Shown in pieces: positions 13,654 to 20,780 of a DNA stretch of 20,780 nt. Both the position numbers and the translations under genes were made by a program. Every line of letters starts with the position of its first letter. Position 1 is the stretch's first letter. The notes under the pieces were generated by a model. That model had not been told where the DNA came from. It ran no database searches and saw only the letters and a list, made by a program, of their open reading frames with translations. Origin of the DNA: JAYENK01 sp034722035 (GTDB taxonomy: Bacteria; Patescibacteriota; Patescibacteriia; Patescibacteriales; UBA12075); NCBI GenBank assembly GCA_034722035.1, contig JAYENK010000015.1:1-20780 (forward strand), read 5' to 3'.

Positions 13654-14436
13654 ATGCAAGTTAGCCAAAACTTTAATAAAAAGAATTTTTTTATAATTCC
13701 TTTAATTTTTGTATTATTAGGAATTTTTTTGTTGCCAAAATTAGCCTTACTCTCTGCTATTACTCCGGAAACAATTATAAAAATAAGCAATCAAGAAAGA
13801 AAAAAATATGGCTTAGAGGCTCTTAGCGCCAACCAATCATTAAGCCAAGCGGCCTATCGCAAGGCTGATGCTATTTTTTCTTCACAGCATTTTACGCACA
13901 GAATCGGCAATCGTAAATTTTCTGCCTGGGTCAAGGACGCGGGTTATAAATATTCCTATGTTGGTGAAAATTTGGCGGTTGATTTTATTACAGCCGAAGG
14001 CGTGGTGATTGCCTGGCTCAACTCACAAACTCACAAAAAAAATCTTCTAAATAAACAATTTTCCGAAATTGGCATTGCCGTGGTCGAAGGCAAGTTCCAA
14101 GGACAAAGTACAACCCTGGTAGTACAAATTTTTGGCGCGCCTTTAATTCCAATCACCGCCAGCGCGCCACAAGCAACAAGCTACATACCAAGTCCCATTA
14201 ATATAAATTCTCCTCCGATTACTCGCAATATTTTTGAAAACACTATTATTCAAGCTAAATATTTACCGGGATTTTTGGGTCAGGGGCAACGGCAACTATT
14301 AGGCATTTTATCCTTATCTGGCATTGTTCTGCTCAGTCAACACGCGGTTTCTTTTATTCTCTTTTCTATCATTTTAACTCTAGTCTTTTTCTTTTTTGCA
14401 TTAATAAGCACGCATAACATAAAACAAAACAATTAA
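13654..14436 (+). CDS. CAP-domain (SCP/PR1-like) membrane protein
   Basis: The 260-residue protein has an N-terminal membrane or signal segment (about 10-33) and then a bacterial CAP domain (about 37-165). Landmarks are I-S-N-Q-E-R-K-K-Y-G, the His motif Q-H-F-T-H-R near 79, G-E-N-L-A near 104-108, and W-L-N-S-Q-T-H-K-K-N-L-L with the second conserved His. These His residues form the metal-binding cavity of the family. A Pro/Ser-rich linker leads to a strongly hydrophobic C-terminus (about 213-255), long enough for one or two membrane helices. That is unusual for a secreted CAP protein and suggests membrane anchoring. Bacterial CAP proteins lack a settled function. The last 36 bases overlap, tail to tail, the end of the broken uppP gene. 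Confidence 0.85.
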   Translation: MQVSQNFNKKNFFIIPLIFVLLGIFLLPKLALLSAITPETIIKISNQERKKYGLEALSANQSLSQAAYRKADAIFSSQHFTHRIGNRKFSAWVKDAGYKYSYVGENLAVDFITAEGVVIAWLNSQTHKKNLLNKQFSEIGIAVVEGKFQGQSTTLVVQIFGAPLIPITASAPQATSYIPSPININSPPITRNIFENTIIQAKYLPGFLGQGQRQLLGILSLSGIVLLSQHAVSFILFSIILTLVFFFFALISTHNIKQNN

Positions 14437-15157
14437 GGCTAAAGCAAAACGATAATAAGCAAAAGAATTTAGAGTATTCTTTGCAATAAATTTCAAGAAA
14501 AATCCAATTGCCCACCAAGCAGAAATCATAGCTGAAATAAAAGCAATAAAATAAATCAGTATTTCAAAATAATTATTATTTAAACTAAACAATTCCGGAA
14601 TAACGAGCCGCAGCTTCTCTTTTTAGTCCAAGAAAAAGCCCAACCACGATAGTTATGCCGGAACGAGATGTTCCCGGAATAAGTGCGAGTGTCTGGGCCA
14701 AGCCAATTATAAGCGCTTGAGATAATTTAATATTTGATAAATTAAATTTTTGACTGGCAACTCGCTCACTTATAATAAACAAGACCCCAACCAGAACCAG
14801 CATAAAAGCCACTAGCAAAGTTGAACGAAAAATTGTGCTAATAATATCATCAAAAAAATATCCGCTTGCTCCTGCCGGAATCGTTGCCAGAGCCAAATAA
14901 ATTCCCAATTTTCTGCTTTCCTTATCTCCTGCAACAAAAAAACTTTTAATAATTTTTAAAATATCCGCGCGAAAATAAAAAAGTACTGCAAGTAAGGTGC
15001 CAAAATGGAGCACCACGTCAAAGGCAATCTCATTGTTAACATCAATTGCCAAAAAATCGTGCAGTAGAACCAAGTGACCAGAGCTGGAAACCGGTAAAAA
15101 TTCAGTCAGCCCTTGAGTAAGTCCGTATATAATTGCTTTTATTAAGTCAAATAACAT
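14401..15157 (-). pseudogene. uppP: Undecaprenyl-diphosphatase, interrupted by a frameshifting deletion
   Basis: UppP (BacA) dephosphorylates undecaprenyl diphosphate so the lipid carrier can be reused. The first part (15157-14585) contains the catalytic E-F-L-P-V-S-S-S-G-H and P-G-T-S-R-S-G motifs and runs to E-A-A-A-R-Y-S, then G-I-V and a stop. The remaining C-terminus (I-A-F-I-S-A-M-I-S-A-W-W-A-I to F-A-Y-Y-R-F-A-L-A-L) continues in another frame down to 14401. Compared with E. coli BacA, about 15-17 residues are missing at the junction near 14590-14600: the F-L-L-x-x-P-x-x-x-G-A segment that starts a membrane helix. A deletion of 3n+2 bases explains both loss and frame change. The ATG at 15157 is preferred over an upstream in-frame TTG at 15169. 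If the lesion is real the protein is probably inactive, but an assembly error is possible. Confidence 0.85.
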
Positions 15158-15304
15158 AACAATTTTCAATTTCTAATTTTCAATTTTTATCATGCCCTGC
15201 GGGTGCAAACAATTTCTAAATTTTTTAATGACTAAATGTTTTAAAAATTAAAAAATTTAATCATTGAAAATTGTTTAGAAATTGAAAATTGAAAATTGAA
15301 AATT
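15158..15304. repeat. Inverted AT-rich repeats with an 8-bp tandem array between uppP and the PAP2-like gene
   Basis: Near the start of the PAP2-like gene AATTGAAA is repeated three times (15280-15304), after ATTGAAAATTGTTTAGAAATTG. The reverse complement of much of this (AATTTTCAATTTCTAATTTTC) lies at 15161-15182 next to the uppP start. A second inverted pair (CAATTTCTAAATTTTTTAATGA near 15212-15233 and TCATTGAAAATTGTTTAG near 15261-15278) nests inside. The region may form a large imperfect hairpin, and misassembly here would be easy. Confidence 0.75.
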
Positions 15305-15730
15305 ATGAATATTTTAATAGCTCCTCTCCTCGCCGCTATTATCGCTCAAATCGTAAAACTATTAATCTCTATGCCGACAAAACCTTTGCGGGTGGGTAGT
15401 TTTTTTAAGTACTCAGGCATGCCTTCGGCTCATTCGGCGATGATGGTGGCGCTTGTTGTGATTTTATTTCTTGAAGAAGGGATACATTCCCCTCTTTTTG
15501 CGATATCATTAATTTTAACAATTATCGTAATTCGCGATGCACTCGGCATTCGCCGTTATCTTGGTCAACACGGCAAAACTTTAAATATTCTAGTCGGAAA
15601 CTTAAAGGATGACAAAGTCTTGGAACAGCGTTACCCCAAACTCCTGGAAAACATCGGCCACACCCCTGCTCAAGTTTTAATCGGATCGTTAATCGGTATT
15701 ACTATTGGAATAATAATATATTTAATATAA
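15305..15730 (+). CDS. Divergent PAP2-family membrane protein (DUF212)
   Basis: The 141-residue protein matches DUF212 (divergent PAP2, acid phosphatase/vanadium-dependent haloperoxidase related). It has G-M-P-S-A-H-S at 38-44 (the PAP2-like phosphatase motif), D-A-L-G-I-R-R with Asp78 and Arg83-84 followed by a Gly/His segment, and G-H-T-P-A-Q-V near the C-terminus. Four hydrophobic stretches (about 1-20, 42-56, 65-78, 122-141) mark it as an integral membrane protein. The length is normal for the family. The ATG at 15305 is preferred over an in-frame TTG nine bases upstream. It lies divergent to the broken uppP gene. The substrate is unknown, and a lipid phosphate or diphosphate is a reasonable guess. 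Confidence 0.85.
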   Translation: MNILIAPLLAAIIAQIVKLLISMPTKPLRVGSFFKYSGMPSAHSAMMVALVVILFLEEGIHSPLFAISLILTIIVIRDALGIRRYLGQHGKTLNILVGNLKDDKVLEQRYPKLLENIGHTPAQVLIGSLIGITIGIIIYLI

Positions 15731-15760
15731 ACCAATATCACACACTAACAATAGCACAAA

Positions 15761-15795
15761 AAAATCCCTTTTTCAAGAAGGGATTTTTGTTTTTA
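15761..15795. terminator. Bidirectional terminator between convergent genes
   Basis: AAAATCCCTT (15761-15770) pairs perfectly with AAGGGATTTT (15778-15787) around a seven-base loop, followed by T-rich sequence on both strands. It ends the PAP2-like gene and the convergent gene at 15807-16724. Confidence 0.9.
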
Positions 15796-15806
15796 CAAAA
15801 ATATTA

Positions 15807-16724
15807 TTATTCAATACTGTTATTTTTTGGCTTTATAAAATAAAAATATGAGGCTATCATTGCAATTATAATAACTAATGCTAGAAACAGGAGAACGATG
15901 ATTCTGGTTGAAATAACAGTACTCATTTGGGGCTGAGCTTTAGAATCAAGACAGTCCTGAGGGCAGTTTTGTTCGTTTTCCTGGCCGGAGCAGATGCCGT
16001 CAATCTTACAAATTCTTTGGTCATTAACTTTAATCTCTCCGGCTAAAACTGTTATTTTAAAATCCTGAATGTTGTCTTTGTGATTGTCTGCTTTGGAAAC
16101 AACGGAAATATTATAAATTCCTTTTTTTTTAAATATATAATCGCCCGGCAGGATTATATTTTCCTTTGAACTGTCAGGCGCGGTAATGGTTGCTTCTGAT
16201 TTAATGCCGGAAATTTCAGTTTTATGATTTATGTATAATGTCTCCCCTGTCTGATAGACTCTTGATTTTTGTTCGCATTTTTTGTCTTGACAAAATAAAA
16301 TCTCCGCCTCTATAGTTGGATTTGTAGCAATATGAAAACTAATTTCTTTGGTTTTCTTAAATGGCTCGGTTATTTTAATGCCGGCAACGCATTTTTGCGG
16401 CTCCATAAAATCTTCTATGAGCATTGAGTAATATTTACCTTCAAAGGGGGTGTTGGCCGTGATATCAGCTTCTTTTAGCTCAACCATTGCTTCCGGGGCA
16501 TTGCCAAAGCATTTAATATGAGGAGTGAATTTCAAACTTAAATCCGTTGGCGAAATCATTGTATAAGAAAATTCAAGGTTATCCCCTATTTGCATCTGCG
16601 ACTTGACATTGATGATGATTATCAGATTGGATGGATTATGGTTTTGCGCCTTGGCTGTGTTTAAAAATAAACAGCTAAACAGAGTGAATAAAATAATGCT
16701 TATGATATTTTTTGATAATTTCAT
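15807..16724 (-). CDS. Type-I single-pass surface protein of unknown function
   Basis: The 305-residue protein has a signal peptide (1-26, cleavage after A-K-A), an outer region predicted to be beta-rich and Ig-like (30-235), and a Cys cluster near 240-262 of the form C-x5-C-x7-C-P-x-D-C with G-x-C...E-N-E-x-N-C-P-Q-D-C. This short module recurs in archaeal and candidate-phylum surface proteins. One transmembrane helix (about 273-297) and a short Lys-containing tail complete it, so the bulk lies outside the cell. It starts 68 bases after the end of the C25 peptidase gene on the same strand, and no terminator is seen between them. Co-expression and partnership with that protein are plausible but inferred. 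No catalytic motif is recognised. Confidence 0.75.
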   Translation of the reverse strand: MKLSKNIISIILFTLFSCLFLNTAKAQNHNPSNLIIIINVKSQMQIGDNLEFSYTMISPTDLSLKFTPHIKCFGNAPEAMVELKEADITANTPFEGKYYSMLIEDFMEPQKCVAGIKITEPFKKTKEISFHIATNPTIEAEILFCQDKKCEQKSRVYQTGETLYINHKTEISGIKSEATITAPDSSKENIILPGDYIFKKKGIYNISVVSKADNHKDNIQDFKITVLAGEIKVNDQRICKIDGICSGQENEQNCPQDCLDSKAQPQMSTVISTRIIVLLFLALVIIIAMIASYFYFIKPKNNSIE

Positions 16725-16792
16725 AAATTAGGTTTATGTTATTAATTATAGTTTTTTATTTTTCGCTTTGAATAATTATTTTGCTTTACCCC

Positions 16793-19700
16793 TTATTCAG
16801 ATAAGGTAAAAGTAATGTCAAAATCAGTAAAGGCGGTTTCACTGGCAGTGCTGAAAAAATATGGTTCCTGCGTCTTGTGGAGTTTTACAAAGTAGAACTT
16901 TTCATTTTGCGTTTTAATGGCCAGGATAGATGCGTTAGAAGATGTAATCTGCGTTGGATTAAATCCTTGGACATAAGGAATTTTAAAATAGACTCTTTCT
17001 GGATACATTGGATTATAACAAGAGCATTGCCCTGTACTAGTAATATAGAATGGCTTAACATTTTCAGGATGCACGCACGCATCCTTTATATTTTGAGGAA
17101 TCTCCACTTTAACAGCTGGCACAGTAATCTTGTATTTAATTTCGCTCGGATTAATTTCAGTAATAGCAAAATCAGCCGGCGGGAAATTATAATCAGTATT
17201 AAGAATAAATGTTGGATCTCCAATCAATGTTTCATAAGGCATATTAGCATAGCCAGAAACAGGATACCATGCTAATCTTAAATTCTTGCTATTTTGGAAA
17301 GCTTTGCCTACTGGCAACTGATCAGTAAAAATATCAGTAATAAATGAGTGGACATTCGTACCACCGGTACTTGTATCAACAGAGCCAAAATAGCCAACCG
17401 CGCCTTTTCTCATTGCATAACCGCAAAAAGGCACGCCACCCCAGTTATCCTCACAAATTTTAAAATTACAGGTTAAGCAAGCGGTTGTTAATATAAATGT
17501 ATTATCTAACTTAGGAATTTGCCCAGATAATATTCCCGCAAAACCAGAACCGCCATGGTCATGATATTGAATATAAAATTCATTTTTCCAGTCATCAGAA
17601 GAGGTTCTGTCCGGCGCCACAGTTGCGTCATAGCCAAGCAAAGAATAAACCTGTCCGTAACTATAAACTAGAGCCGGATCATATTCATAAAGCATTCCAT
17701 GACCGACATGCAAACGATCAGGGTTTCTAAGAGTTTCCTGATAAAAAATCGTTCTGGCAATAGTTCCTGAAACATCGCTTACACTGGCGCCGACGATTCG
17801 CCCCACGGCCAAATCAAGATAATCATCCCCGTCATTCATTCGCGCGTAATGCCATTGATCGGTGGATGGATAGCTTCCATAAGCTATTTGATTATGATAC
17901 TGCATATCAATCGCGTTTGGGCTGGCAATAATGGTTAAAAATTCCGGCATATATGGCAACCCTGAAATTTTATTTTCCAAAAATGTATCAACTTCATTAA
18001 AATTTGTTTTAATTGTGGAAATAATCAGTTCGTGTTTGGCGCTGGCTAAAAATGGAGCGGATAAGGACAATTTAGAAGCAAGATTCTGGATAATATTAGA
18101 GCAATAATTAGAACTAAAGGTTCCATTAATAGTAATGACCAAATCCCCCAGATTCACCAAAACCACCTTATCAGTGGCGGTGCTGTCAAAATACTCGTCT
18201 TCCAAATCCTGCTTGCTTGCGAAAGAAACGCATTGCGAAGCGCTGCCAGGGCAAACAACTGTTCCAACCGTATAAACTTTTTTGCTTGAGAAAGAGCTAG
18301 GCGCGTCAAGCGAGGATCCCTGAATAATAAGCGGAGCGTTCCTTAAAGAAGCGTAAGTTGAAGCTAAAAGCGCTAATTCATAATTATTTTCAACATACAC
18401 AACCTCGCCATAACTTTGCCAATAAGAAAGGTAATCGCTTGGAGAAATTATGTCCGGAGTCAATCCTTTGCCGTTGATGGCTCCGGTTAATTCAGCCGGC
18501 AAGTTGTTAATAGCTATAATTTTCGTAGGATTATATTGATCAATAAAATATAAAATAGAATCGGCGTCAAAAGTATCTTCGGCTTCCTTGTGGTAAATTA
18601 AACTCGGGTAAACGCAGACATTTGGAGCGCCTAAATAAGGATGCTTGCAGCTTGCGTATTCCGCGCTGTTTTGCGCCGTCCATGTGGTAAGCGGAACCAG
18701 TCCCATAACATCCTGCCAATTTTCATCAGAAATCAAGAACATTATTTTTGCAGGGTAATCAGCAAGCTGTTTTGCATTATTCGGAGCAACGCGCGCGTTA
18801 ACAGTAAGGGAAATATTAACTGAGTCAACAGTGTTATTAGCGTCGGTTACGGAAAATGTAATAATATGGCTGTTAACTGATAGATCGTTTTTCATAAATG
18901 ATTCTGCTGAGTCTAAATCCCCGTCATTGTTTGATGACCATTTGTATGTATAAGGAGCGGTTCCTCCGCTGGCTGATCCTTGAAAAATAATAGTATCGTC
19001 AAATTGCGTAAATATGCTGTTATTTGCCGGGCCGCTGATTACTGCTGTTGGCGGCGCCGGAGCATTAACAGTAATATTGATAAATTTTGCCGATGTTTGA
19101 CCTGATTTATCATTTACCGTAACAGTGATTGTATGATTGCCGATTGACAAATCGCTTTTTGTAAAAATCTCGTTAGTATTAAGCTGATCGTCAATATTAG
19201 ATTTCCAATTATAATTATAAGGCCCGACACCGCCTTCAGTGGTAGATCTAAATGATATTGATTCATTATAGTCAAAAACGGAATTATCAGCCGGAGAAGT
19301 AATACTAATGGTTAAGGCAGGGGCTGGAATAATGTTAATATGCGCTTGTTTGGTTATGCTTAATGGTATGATTGAACTGTCAGTTACTGTTACAGTGATT
19401 GTGCGCAGTCCAAGCGACAAATCATCTTTTTGAAAAAAAGCTTCGGTGCTAATATCCGCCTCATCAGACTTCCATTGATAATTATATGGCTGAGTGCCGC
19501 CTTGCGCCACGGCATGAAAATGAACATTTTCGCTCAAATAAAAAGTGTCTCCTTCCATTGGGCTAAAAAGTTCTAAACTCATATCCACAATTTCAATATT
19601 AATCATATCAGTTGCAGTTAAAGGTATGGCCGAATTATCAGTTACAGCAACCGTAATTATATGCGTCCCCAATGCCCAACTAGAAACATCGATCATTGGC

Positions 19701-20780
19701 CATTGCTCTGTGGAAAAATCACCTTCAATATCCGAATGCCAGATAAAAGTATAAGGGCCAGTACCGCCGTTAGCTTGAACAGCAAACCATGCCTGAGTCT
19801 TTGGATCTCTGGCAAATTCAGTCTGCCACATCTGAATTTGCGCCGTAAGGGTGCCGGCCGACACTATCTCAATCGTAATATTATCATTAGCCACGGAAGA
19901 ATTAGCGTCTGTTATTTGAACTGAAATAATATGATTGCCAACATTCATAGTTAATGGATCTAAACTCTGCCAATTCTGGTTATCCCCAAAAACTACTCCA
20001 TTATCGCGCCACTCATAGCTGTATGATCCGGTACCGCCCAAAGCTATAGCCTGACAATCAATCCGCATGCCGTCTTGCGCTACTTTCAATCCGTCATTGG
20101 GATCAGTAATGGCTGCGCTTAAACAGACCTGCTCTTCCTCCGGTTTATCATCAGTTGTGCCGCAATTATTGTTGTCCATACAAGTCCTCGTCTGCATGCC
20201 GCTTACGCAATCAGACCAATCCGCGCAGATCCAGTCTTCCGTGCAGGTACAACCATTATCAAGTATGCCGTCGCAATCCTCGTCAATCCCGTTACCGCAG
20301 ATCTCAGTTATCCCAGGGTTAATAGAGCTATTTATGTCGTCGCAGTCGTCTCCTGTTTGCCCGCTGAAAATAAACGAGGTGTTCGGACACATTGTATTAT
20401 TCCTGTACATAAACATATTTTCATTGCAATAGCCGTCATTGTCATTATCGCAATTTTCGTCAATTTGATTATCGCAATCATTGTCTATCGTGTCGCAGGT
20501 TTCTGTTCCGTTTGGATTAGCCCAATATTCATTGTCATCGCAGTCTATTTTTTTGCCGTCATCTCCTATTTTACCTATTGCGCAGTTGTCATATCCATCG
20601 TCATCGCTGTCTTGACAGATAGTCGTTTGATTTACAATAACTTTAACCGAACTGGGAGGAATCGGTTCATAGCCTACATTTCCGGCTTGGTCAATTACGT
20701 GGATGCCATACCAATATATTCCGGCGATTGCAATGCTGTCCGTAAAATTGCCTGACGCGGATGTTCCTGAAATTGTCTTG
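16793..20780 (-). CDS. Giant surface protein with MopE, TSP1-like and PKD-like repeats and a C25 (gingipain-like) peptidase domain (partial)
   Basis: The frame is open to the right edge of the window, so the 5' end is missing and the Met at 20416 is not the start. About 1328 codons are visible. From the N-terminal side they encode: an Ig-like domain (20780-20640); two MopE-like metal-binding repeats rich in D-C-D-D and N-G-I-D-E-D-C-D-G (20630-20260); a TSP1-like module with W-S-D-C...T-R-T-C (20250-20125); and five PKD/Ig-like repeats of about 85-90 residues sharing G-G-T-x-P-Y-x-Y-x-W and T-V-T-V-T-D (20125-18800). Next comes a region resembling the N-terminal part of C25 peptidases (18780-17900), then the caspase-like core. 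The core has L-D-L-A-V-G-R, H-D-H-G-G (His at 17557-17555) and T-T-A-C-L-T-C (Cys at 17479-17477), which fit the family's His-Cys dyad. A Cys-containing tail follows. No membrane anchor is visible at the C-terminus. It is probably a secreted or surface peptidase; the substrate is unknown. Confidence 0.8.
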   Translation of the reverse strand, partial: KTISGTSASGNFTDSIAIAGIYWYGIHVIDQAGNVGYEPIPPSSVKVIVNQTTICQDSDDDGYDNCAIGKIGDDGKKIDCDDNEYWANPNGTETCDTIDNDCDNQIDENCDNDNDGYCNENMFMYRNNTMCPNTSFIFSGQTGDDCDDINSSINPGITEICGNGIDEDCDGILDNGCTCTEDWICADWSDCVSGMQTRTCMDNNNCGTTDDKPEEEQVCLSAAITDPNDGLKVAQDGMRIDCQAIALGGTGSYSYEWRDNGVVFGDNQNWQSLDPLTMNVGNHIISVQITDANSSVANDNITIEIVSAGTLTAQIQMWQTEFARDPKTQAWFAVQANGGTGPYTFIWHSDIEGDFSTEQWPMIDVSSWALGTHIITVAVTDNSAIPLTATDMINIEIVDMSLELFSPMEGDTFYLSENVHFHAVAQGGTQPYNYQWKSDEADISTEAFFQKDDLSLGLRTITVTVTDSSIIPLSITKQAHINIIPAPALTISITSPADNSVFDYNESISFRSTTEGGVGPYNYNWKSNIDDQLNTNEIFTKSDLSIGNHTITVTVNDKSGQTSAKFINITVNAPAPPTAVISGPANNSIFTQFDDTIIFQGSASGGTAPYTYKWSSNNDGDLDSAESFMKNDLSVNSHIITFSVTDANNTVDSVNISLTVNARVAPNNAKQLADYPAKIMFLISDENWQDVMGLVPLTTWTAQNSAEYASCKHPYLGAPNVCVYPSLIYHKEAEDTFDADSILYFIDQYNPTKIIAINNLPAELTGAINGKGLTPDIISPSDYLSYWQSYGEVVYVENNYELALLASTYASLRNAPLIIQGSSLDAPSSFSSKKVYTVGTVVCPGSASQCVSFASKQDLEDEYFDSTATDKVVLVNLGDLVITINGTFSSNYCSNIIQNLASKLSLSAPFLASAKHELIISTIKTNFNEVDTFLENKISGLPYMPEFLTIIASPNAIDMQYHNQIAYGSYPSTDQWHYARMNDGDDYLDLAVGRIVGASVSDVSGTIARTIFYQETLRNPDRLHVGHGMLYEYDPALVYSYGQVYSLLGYDATVAPDRTSSDDWKNEFYIQYHDHGGSGFAGILSGQIPKLDNTFILTTACLTCNFKICEDNWGGVPFCGYAMRKGAVGYFGSVDTSTGGTNVHSFITDIFTDQLPVGKAFQNSKNLRLAWYPVSGYANMPYETLIGDPTFILNTDYNFPPADFAITEINPSEIKYKITVPAVKVEIPQNIKDACVHPENVKPFYITSTGQCSCYNPMYPERVYFKIPYVQGFNPTQITSSNASILAIKTQNEKFYFVKLHKTQEPYFFSTASETAFTDFDITFTLSE

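Noticed and set aside
14401..14592. Separate 63-residue membrane protein
   Set aside because: Its sequence is the C-terminal end of UppP in a shifted frame and begins with TTG, so it is part of the broken uppP gene.
18800..20125. DNA-level repeats across the PKD-like region
   Set aside because: The five modules are similar as protein but clearly diverged in DNA, so they are old domain duplications and not recent repeats.
16793..20416. Complete 1207-residue gene starting at the Met at 20416
   Set aside because: The same frame continues upstream without a stop to 20780 and encodes recognisable MopE-like and Ig-like modules, so the gene is partial.
20357..20755. 132-residue hydrophobic reading frame on the plus strand
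   Set aside because: It is the antisense of the Asp/Asn-rich MopE repeats. GAT/GAC-rich coding gives hydrophobic Ile/Val codons on the other strand.

Overview
The window looks like chromosomal DNA of a member of the Patescibacteria (Candidate Phyla Radiation, Parcubacteria/Falkowbacteria-like), though no marker here fixes the lineage. The reasons are: AT-rich DNA; genes packed tightly on both strands; almost no Shine-Dalgarno sequences; short AT-rich tandem repeats between genes; and a family mix familiar from such genomes (DUF3160 protein, large PKD-rich surface proteins, a CAP protein with membrane segments, an AbiEii-type nucleotidyltransferase, a divergent PAP2 protein, a stand-alone rplJ-rplL pair). 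No gene-free stretch exceeds 300 bases. The longest, 48-270, holds two promoters, a palindrome and a ribosome binding site. No tRNA, rRNA or CRISPR array was seen.

Layout. 1-1182: the first codons of a probable IS30-like transposase on the minus strand, divergent promoters, then a single-gene cassette for an OmpA-domain lipoprotein with its own promoter, strong Shine-Dalgarno and terminator. It differs in style from the rest and may be imported. 1223-6068 (minus): a wHTH/degenerate-nucleotidyltransferase regulator, a DUF6922-like + AbiEii toxin-antitoxin-like pair behind a near-leaderless promoter, and a 1086-residue protein of unknown function. 6199-8421 (plus): a membrane protein joining a degenerate PP2C-like domain to a beta-propeller. 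8486-9660 (minus): rplJ-rplL behind an L10 leader with a terminator that can be paired off by the upstream leader. 9697-13535 (minus): a nucleotidyltransferase overlapping mltG, then a DUF3160 membrane protein with its own extended -10 promoter. 13588-15787: a CAP-domain membrane protein, a broken uppP that overlaps it tail to tail, and a divergent PAP2-family protein separated from uppP by an inverted AT-rich repeat. 15807-20780 (minus): a type-I membrane protein downstream of a very large surface protein (5' end outside the window) with MopE-like, TSP1-like and five PKD/Ig-like modules and a gingipain-like C25 cysteine peptidase domain.

Together the right half is an envelope region: peptidoglycan cleavage (MltG), lipid carrier recycling (UppP, PAP2-like) and surface or secreted proteins (DUF3160, CAP, C25). 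The points most worth a second look are the uppP lesion beside an intact PAP2-like gene, the rplJ leader switch, the C25 surface protein with its neighbour, the AbiEii-type pair with its unusual surroundings, and the orphan 1086-residue protein.
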